A stretch of 40,381 nucleotides of DNA. Origin: an uncultured Porphyromonadaceae bacterium. Its GTDB lineage: Bacteria; Bacteroidota; Bacteroidia; Bacteroidales; Muribaculaceae. Below the pieces are notes generated by a model. It did no database searches, had not been told where the DNA came from, and saw nothing but the letters and a program-made list of their open reading frames with translations. The DNA lies in contig CAMWXI010000005.1 of assembly GCA_947178175.1 (NCBI GenBank), positions 1 through 40,381 of the forward strand. Reading direction: 5' to 3'. Below are positions 35,569 to 40,381 of this stretch, in pieces (position 1 is the first letter of the stretch; each line of letters begins with the position of its first letter). Both the position numbers and the translations under genes were made by a program.

Positions 35569-35593
35569 TGTAATTTAGATTTTAATTGATGAT

Positions 35594-37549
35594 ATGAGAT
35601 TCAGCTATGATGTAATAGTGATAGGTGGTGGACACGCGGGTTGTGAAGCAGCTTACGCTTCAGCACGCCTGGGAGCTGCAACGTTGCTTATAACTGCTGA
35701 TCTCAATAGAGTTGCACAGATGTCGTGCAACCCGGCAGTCGGTGGTATCGCCAAAGGACAAATTGTACGCGAAATTGATGCTATGGGGGGGATGAGCGGT
35801 ATCGTTGCAGATACTACTGCCGTTCAATTCCGAATGTTAAACAGGTCCAAAGGACCTGCCGTATGGTCACCCCGTGTCCAGTCCGACAGGACAAAATATA
35901 TTGAAGAATGGAGAAAGATTCTTGACTCGACACAGAATCTTTATCAGATGCAGGATATCGTCACATCCTTTCAATTTGAGAAATCAGATAACGGAACCTA
36001 TAAAATTATCGGAGTTGAAACAGCATTAGGTATTAAGTTAATAGCTAAAAAGGTCATATTGACAGCCGGCACTTTTCTTAATGGATTGATGCATTTCGGC
36101 CCTGTTAAAATTGAAGGAGGAAGAATTTCGGAATCATCGTCATACGGACTTACTTCTCAATTGAAGAAGATTGGGTTCGAGGTTGGACGTATGAAAACAG
36201 GCACTCCGGCAAGAGTAGACGGACATAGCATAGATTTTTCCAAATGTGAAATCCAATGGGGTGATGATGAAGTTTCTGCTGAAAACAATGCTGCGTATGA
36301 CGGAAATGCCGTCCCGGTTGTGAAACAAGATTTTCATAAGTTTTCCTTTCTTCCCAGCGTCAAACGACCATTGGTTTCAAGACCTTGTTTCATTACTCAT
36401 ACCAACTCAGAATCGCATAGGATACTTTCTGAGAATCTTAAAGATTCCCCCTTGTATAATGGTGACATACAAAGTATCGGGCCACGGTATTGTCCAAGTA
36501 TAGAAACAAAGATTGTTACTTTTGCCGATAAAGACAGTCATCAATTGTTTCTTGAGCCGGAGGGTGAGACTACAAGTGAATATTACATCAATGGATTTTC
36601 CAGTTCATTACCATGGAAAGTACAGCTTGACAGTCTTTCATCGATTGAGCCATTAAGCAATATTCAGTTCTTAAGGCCCGGATATGCAATAGAGTATGAC
36701 TATTTCCCTCCGATACAATTATATCACACTTTAGAGACAAAGATAGTTGATGGCTTATATATGGCCGGACAAGTTAATGGAACAACCGGTTATGAGGAGG
36801 CTGCTGCTCAAGGGATGATGGCAGGAATTAATGCCGCAAGACGAGTAAAAGGAGAGGAAGAAGTAATTTTAAGAAGAGACCAGGGTTATATTGGTGTTCT
36901 GATTGATGATTTAGTTACTAAGGGAGTTGATGAACCCTATAGAATGTTCACAAGCAGAGCTGAATACAGAATACTCCTTCGTCAGGATAATGCCGACTCA
37001 CGCCTAACTCCTTTAGGATACGAAATTGGTCTTGCGACAAAAGAGCGTTATGAACAGTTTAAGAAGAAGGAAAGGTTCGTTGCCGAGTTGGTTTCGTCAT
37101 CCGATAAAATCAAGATAAAAGCGGATGTTAGAACTAATGATTGGCTTCTTGGTAAAGGGACGACTGAACTAAAGACCGGGTGCAGAATTGTAGAGTTGAT
37201 AAGGAGGCCACAATTGAATATAAAAGTCTTACGAGAATTATCTTCAACATGGGATAAGTTGCTTAACAATATACCCTCGGATATTAGAGATGAAGTAACT
37301 GAAAGTGCGGAGATATTGATAAAATACGAAGGATATATAAAAAGGGAACAGGATTTGGCAGATAAGCAAAGAAGGCTTGAAGAAGTGCGGATTCCTGACT
37401 ACATTGATTATTTTTCGATGAAATCAATCTCAACAGAAGGGAGACAGAAATTAAACAAACATAAACCGCTTACAATAGGACAAGCAAGCAGAATATCCGG
37501 TGTGAGTCCTTCGGATATCAATGTTTTATTGCTAACCCTAAGAAATTGA
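35594..37549 (+). CDS. mnmG: tRNA uridine-5-carboxymethylaminomethyl modification enzyme MnmG
   Basis: FAD-dependent partner of MnmE that installs carboxymethylaminomethyl at the wobble uridine of several tRNAs; also called GidA. The dinucleotide-binding start is YDVIVIGGGHAGCEAAYASARLG. Conserved stretches include SCNPAVGGIAKGQIVREIDAMGG, RMLNRSKGPAVWSPRVQSDR, GRMKTGTPARVD and MAGQVNGTTGYEEAAAQGMMAGINAA. TSRAEYRILLRQDNAD.RLTPLGY is in the C-terminal portion. The 651-aa length is slightly above E. coli (629). Codon use appears more AT-rich (many AGA, ATA, TTA) than in uvrC or porX. Confidence 0.98.
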   Translation: MRFSYDVIVIGGGHAGCEAAYASARLGAATLLITADLNRVAQMSCNPAVGGIAKGQIVREIDAMGGMSGIVADTTAVQFRMLNRSKGPAVWSPRVQSDRTKYIEEWRKILDSTQNLYQMQDIVTSFQFEKSDNGTYKIIGVETALGIKLIAKKVILTAGTFLNGLMHFGPVKIEGGRISESSSYGLTSQLKKIGFEVGRMKTGTPARVDGHSIDFSKCEIQWGDDEVSAENNAAYDGNAVPVVKQDFHKFSFLPSVKRPLVSRPCFITHTNSESHRILSENLKDSPLYNGDIQSIGPRYCPSIETKIVTFADKDSHQLFLEPEGETTSEYYINGFSSSLPWKVQLDSLSSIEPLSNIQFLRPGYAIEYDYFPPIQLYHTLETKIVDGLYMAGQVNGTTGYEEAAAQGMMAGINAARRVKGEEEVILRRDQGYIGVLIDDLVTKGVDEPYRMFTSRAEYRILLRQDNADSRLTPLGYEIGLATKERYEQFKKKERFVAELVSSSDKIKIKADVRTNDWLLGKGTTELKTGCRIVELIRRPQLNIKVLRELSSTWDKLLNNIPSDIRDEVTESAEILIKYEGYIKREQDLADKQRRLEEVRIPDYIDYFSMKSISTEGRQKLNKHKPLTIGQASRISGVSPSDINVLLLTLRN

Positions 37550-37572
37550 TAAAACAGACAATATCTTAAATT

Positions 37573-37588
37573 TGTTTCACGTGGAACA
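37573..37588 (+). promoter_or_regulatory. Exact parS (ParB-binding centromere) site
   Basis: TGTTTCACGTGGAACA. The reverse complement is TGTTCCACGTGAAACA, which fits the widely conserved bacterial parS consensus TGTTnCACGTGAAACA at every position. It is in the 99-bp gap between mnmG and apt, 23 bases after the mnmG stop. ParB loading at such sites organises and segregates the chromosome origin region. No parA or parB is present in the window. A chance match is unlikely but cannot be excluded from one copy. Confidence 0.8.
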
Positions 37589-37648
37589 ATTTGATATTAC
37601 TTCCTTTTAATCGGAGAATTTTAAAAAAGATAGATAAAAATTACAATT

Positions 37649-38173
37649 ATGGAAATTGAAGAATTAAAAGCGACGATTCGTGATGTGCCTGATTTTCCCT
37701 CAAAGGGAATTATGTTTCGCGATTTAACCACTATGATTAAGAATGGGGAGGCTCTGCATTTGATGAGTAAGGAGATTGCAGATCTTTATCGGGATAAGGG
37801 TGTGACAAAAGTTGTCGGTATAGAATCCCGCGGTTTTATCGGTGGTTCTATTCTTGCCTACGAACTGGGATGTGGCTTTGTGCCTGCTCGCAAGCCGGGT
37901 AAACTTCCTTCGGTAACAATCAAGATGGCTTATGCCAAGGAATACGGTGTTGACACGATAGAACTCCATTCCGATGCTATCAATGAAAATGATGTTGTGG
38001 TGCTCCACGATGATTTGCTTGCAACAGGAGGAACAATGAATGCATGCTATAATCTGGTGAAGAGTATGAATCCTAAAAAGATCTACATCAACTTCATTGT
38101 GGAGTTAACGCAGTTGAACGGCCGTGAGAATCTTCCTAAAGATTGTGAGATTACCTCTCTTCTGAAATATTGA
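37649..38173 (+). CDS. apt: Adenine phosphoribosyltransferase
   Basis: Purine salvage: converts adenine and PRPP to AMP. N-terminal conserved residues are IRDVPDFPSKGIMFRDLTTMI, and VVGIESRGFIGGSILAYELGCGFVPARKPGKLP is the base-binding region. The PRPP loop is VVVLHDDLLATGGTMNA (about 116-132). The 174-aa length is normal. It follows mnmG by about 100 bases, the gap holding the parS site, and is followed by a hairpin. A neighbourhood of mnmG, apt and uvrC is common in Bacteroidales. Confidence 0.98.
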   Translation: MEIEELKATIRDVPDFPSKGIMFRDLTTMIKNGEALHLMSKEIADLYRDKGVTKVVGIESRGFIGGSILAYELGCGFVPARKPGKLPSVTIKMAYAKEYGVDTIELHSDAINENDVVVLHDDLLATGGTMNACYNLVKSMNPKKIYINFIVELTQLNGRENLPKDCEITSLLKY

Positions 38174-38213
38174 TTCTGGTTTTTTTCAAACCTCGGACAG
38201 GTTTGATAATCAT

Positions 38214-38252
38214 AAGGGGATACGTCAAAATTATATGATGACGTGTCCCTTT
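38214..38252 (+). terminator. Hairpin terminator after apt
   Basis: AAGGGGATACGTCA (38214-38227) pairs with TGACGTGTCCCTTT (38239-38252), giving a 14-bp stem with two G-U pairs and an 11-base loop. A run of four T ends the arm. The core resembles the hairpin at 175-220. A smaller inverted repeat, CAAACCT/AGGTTTG (38187-38205), precedes it. It should end transcription from mnmG-apt, implying that uvrC has its own promoter, though I see no good consensus. Confidence 0.65.
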
Positions 38253-38322
38253 TGTCATACATTTTTTCCGATACGTTGCGTTATAGTAATTTTTGGCCCC
38301 GGATTTGCGTTTATAAAGTTGT

Positions 38323-40260
38323 ATGGAAGATTTGAAGAAATTGTTGGCTGATATAGGACGAAATATTGACGAAGCCGGTGGCTTTGGTCTGGAGATTACT
38401 CCGGATAGAACTCCACAGGATATTTTTGAGAATCGTCCGGGTAAGGCTCTTCGTGAGAAGATTCTGAATTTGCCCGATACTCCAGGTGTATATATGTATG
38501 TTGACAGAAACGGAAAGGTAATTTATGTCGGGAAGGCTAAAAGGCTTAAACGACGTGTCTCCTCATATTTCAATCGTCGGCATGACTCTGTCCGTACGAA
38601 TCTTCTCGTGCGTAATATTGTTGACATGCGTTTTATAGTGGTTGCAACCGAGGAAGATGCGCTCCATCTGGAAAACGCCATGATCAAGGAGTATCAACCG
38701 CGGTATAATGTAATGCTGAAGGATGATAAGTCTTATCCGTGGATTGTTGTGACAAATGAGCTTTATCCACGGGTTTTTATGACCCGTGAGAGGGGTCTGC
38801 AAGGAAGATATTTCGGCCCTTACAGCAATCAGCAGACAGCAAAAGTCGTGTTGCAATTAATCAGAGATGTTTATCCTCTGCGCAGTTGTCGTCATAATTT
38901 GGATGATTCATCCATTGCCCGCGGGAAATATAGGCTGTGTCTTGATTATCATATAAGAAAATGTGGCGGCGCGTGTTGCGGTTTGATTTCTCCGGAGAAA
39001 TACGGAGAATACATAAAGAAGGTCTGTCAGATATTAAACGGCGAGACAATAGAGCTCGAGAGACATCTTAAGGAGGAGATGGATCGTCTCAGCGGAGAGT
39101 GGAAGTTTGAAGAGGCACAGGAAGTGAAGGAGAAATATGAGGTTGTGAAGCGTTATAATGCTAAATCTGTAATAGCAAGCGCCGACAGGATGGACGCCGA
39201 TATTTTCTCTTACGTTGAGAATGCTACGACAGCGGTAGTCAATTTTATGCATCTTCACCATGGGGCTGTGGTGCAGAGTCTGAATCTGGAGTTTCGTCGT
39301 CGCATGGCTGAGACGAAAGAAGAGATTTTGTCTTTTGCCATAAGTGAAATTAAAAGCCGGTTCGGCAAGGAATATAAAGATGTCATTGTGCCGTTTCTTC
39401 CTGATGTGGATTTTGAGAGTGTCAACTTTATAGTGCCGCAGAGGGGAGATAAGAAAAAAGTGCTTGATGTGGGTCTTCGCAATGCCGAACAATATCTGAC
39501 GGATAAGGAAAAGCAGCTTGAGAAATTGAATCCTGAAAAAGGGATTGAGTCGTTGATGGAGCAGATGAAAAGCGATTTCCGACTTTCAGTTCAACCGCGG
39601 CATATAGAATGTTTTGACAATTCAAATATTCAGGGGACTAATCCTGTGGCGAGTTGTGTTGTCTTTAAGAATGGGAAGCCCTCAAAGAAGGATTATCGTC
39701 ATTTCATAATAAAGACGGTTGTCGGTGCAGATGATTTTGCATCAATGAAGGAAGTGCTTCATCGTCGTTACACCCGTATGCTTGCAGAGGGAGAGAAGTT
39801 GCCGGATCTGGTAGTCGTGGATGGAGGAAAGGGGCAGCTGAGCGCAGCTGTAGAAGCGTTTGAAGAGATGGGAATCCGGGGAGAGGTCACTCTGGTAGGT
39901 ATTGCGAAACGTCTTGAAGAGATATATTTTCCCGGCGACCAATTGCCGTTATATATTGACAAAAAGAGCCGCAGTCTGAGAGTTATCCAGGCTCTTCGTG
40001 ACGAGGCCCACAGATTTGGCATTACCCACCATCGCAATCGTCGGTCGAAGGGACAGACTGTCAGCGAGCTTGACACAATCAAGGGTGTAGGAGAGAAGAC
40101 GGCCCGGACCTTGATGCGGACTTTCAGAAGTGTAAAGAAATTGAAGGAAGCCTCTCGGGAGAAGATTGCCGAGAGTGTCGGAAAGAGCAAAGCTAAGTTG
40201 GTATATGCTCATTTTCATCCGGAGGATTTTTCTGATGCAGATGCTGTCAATTCTGATTAA
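38323..40260 (+). CDS. uvrC: Excinuclease ABC subunit C
   Basis: Dual-incision nuclease of nucleotide excision repair, acting with UvrA and UvrB. The N-terminal GIY-YIG nuclease domain (about 50-130) contains DTPGVYMYVDRNGKVIYVGKAKRLKRRV and ALHLENAMIKEYQPRYNVMLKDDKSYPWI. A Cys-rich segment, YRLCLDYHIRKCGGACCG, follows. The UVR-type helix is RLSGEWKFEEAQEVKEKYE. The C-terminal RNase H-like nuclease shows HIECFDNSNIQGTNPVASCVVF and LVVVDGGKGQLSAA. Helix-hairpin-helix repeats end the protein (TIKGVGEKTARTLMRTF). At 645 aa it carries roughly 35 extra residues before the GIY domain compared with E. coli UvrC; no internal ATG would remove them. Confidence 0.97.
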   Translation: MEDLKKLLADIGRNIDEAGGFGLEITPDRTPQDIFENRPGKALREKILNLPDTPGVYMYVDRNGKVIYVGKAKRLKRRVSSYFNRRHDSVRTNLLVRNIVDMRFIVVATEEDALHLENAMIKEYQPRYNVMLKDDKSYPWIVVTNELYPRVFMTRERGLQGRYFGPYSNQQTAKVVLQLIRDVYPLRSCRHNLDDSSIARGKYRLCLDYHIRKCGGACCGLISPEKYGEYIKKVCQILNGETIELERHLKEEMDRLSGEWKFEEAQEVKEKYEVVKRYNAKSVIASADRMDADIFSYVENATTAVVNFMHLHHGAVVQSLNLEFRRRMAETKEEILSFAISEIKSRFGKEYKDVIVPFLPDVDFESVNFIVPQRGDKKKVLDVGLRNAEQYLTDKEKQLEKLNPEKGIESLMEQMKSDFRLSVQPRHIECFDNSNIQGTNPVASCVVFKNGKPSKKDYRHFIIKTVVGADDFASMKEVLHRRYTRMLAEGEKLPDLVVVDGGKGQLSAAVEAFEEMGIRGEVTLVGIAKRLEEIYFPGDQLPLYIDKKSRSLRVIQALRDEAHRFGITHHRNRRSKGQTVSELDTIKGVGEKTARTLMRTFRSVKKLKEASREKIAESVGKSKAKLVYAHFHPEDFSDADAVNSD

Positions 40261-40381
40261 AATGCTTGACGAACAGAATGAAGATCGAACAAAACCACTA
40301 CTTCCAAATGTTATAACTTAAACTAAAAGAAAGAATGAAAGTAAATAATAAATTGCATATAAGAATGAAGTAATATAAAAT

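Noticed and set aside
38187-38205. CAAACCT/AGGTTTG inverted repeat as a terminator
   Set aside because: Only 7 bp, no T-run after it; the stronger hairpin follows at 38214.
40261-40381. Start of a further gene (dtd is the usual neighbour) after uvrC
   Set aside because: Only very short ORFs (12 and 19 codons) are open; no family signature visible before the window ends.

Overview
The window looks like a core chromosomal segment of a Bacteroidota bacterium, most likely Bacteroidales and possibly Muribaculaceae-like; that rank is an inference from gene content only. Support comes from neighbouring type IX secretion genes (porW/sprE-like and porX), Bacteroidota-only families (DUF4294, DUF6427-like, WbqC, viroplasmin-type RNase H), a division/wall cluster in Bacteroidota order, and TTTG-N19/20-TAnnTTTG promoters instead of the sigma70 consensus. 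No tRNA, rRNA, CRISPR array, insertion sequence or prophage was seen.

Layout. (1) 1-158: the 3' end of a 2-oxoacid:ferredoxin oxidoreductase gamma subunit, closed by a 17-bp perfect hairpin. (2) 365-10704, plus strand: porW-like lipoprotein, porX and an exported Sel1-repeat protein; then, from its own promoter, dapB, lepB, a WbqC-family gene and DUF4294; then yidD and tatD. (3) 10767-34888, minus strand: about 24 kb of almost gapless collinear genes. Reading 5' to 3' these are a GT4 glycosyltransferase, then rsmH-ftsL-ftsI-murE-mraY-murD-ftsW-murG-murC-ftsQ-ftsA-ftsZ, then a THUMP methyltransferase, purD, a DUF6427-like membrane protein, pdxB, RNase H, queG and a small hypothetical gene. (4) 35149-40260, plus strand: ybeY, mnmG, apt and uvrC behind an AT-rich divergent promoter region. 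The last 120 bases after uvrC hold nothing I recognise.

How the genes fit together. The minus-strand block makes and polymerises peptidoglycan precursors (MurE, MurD, MurC, MraY, MurG, FtsW, FtsI) and builds the septal machine (FtsZ, FtsA, FtsQ, FtsL). DapB supplies the meso-diaminopimelate pathway that MurE, with its DNPR motif, is predicted to use. PorX and PorW belong to control and energisation of type IX secretion; LepB and YidD serve the Sec/inner-membrane export route. The plus-strand block at the right is RNA maturation and modification (YbeY, MnmG), purine salvage (Apt) and DNA repair (UvrC).

Most of the window is conserved housekeeping sequence and I see no convincing wholly new system. 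The best second-look items are an exact consensus parS (ParB-binding) site between mnmG and apt, a perfect Bacteroidota promoter that fixes the dapB start, a paired 20-nt repeat immediately upstream of ftsW, a shared terminator-hairpin core at the two ends of the window, absence of mraZ and rnpA from their usual places, an altered third metal ligand spacing in YbeY, and a long charged tail on the THUMP methyltransferase.
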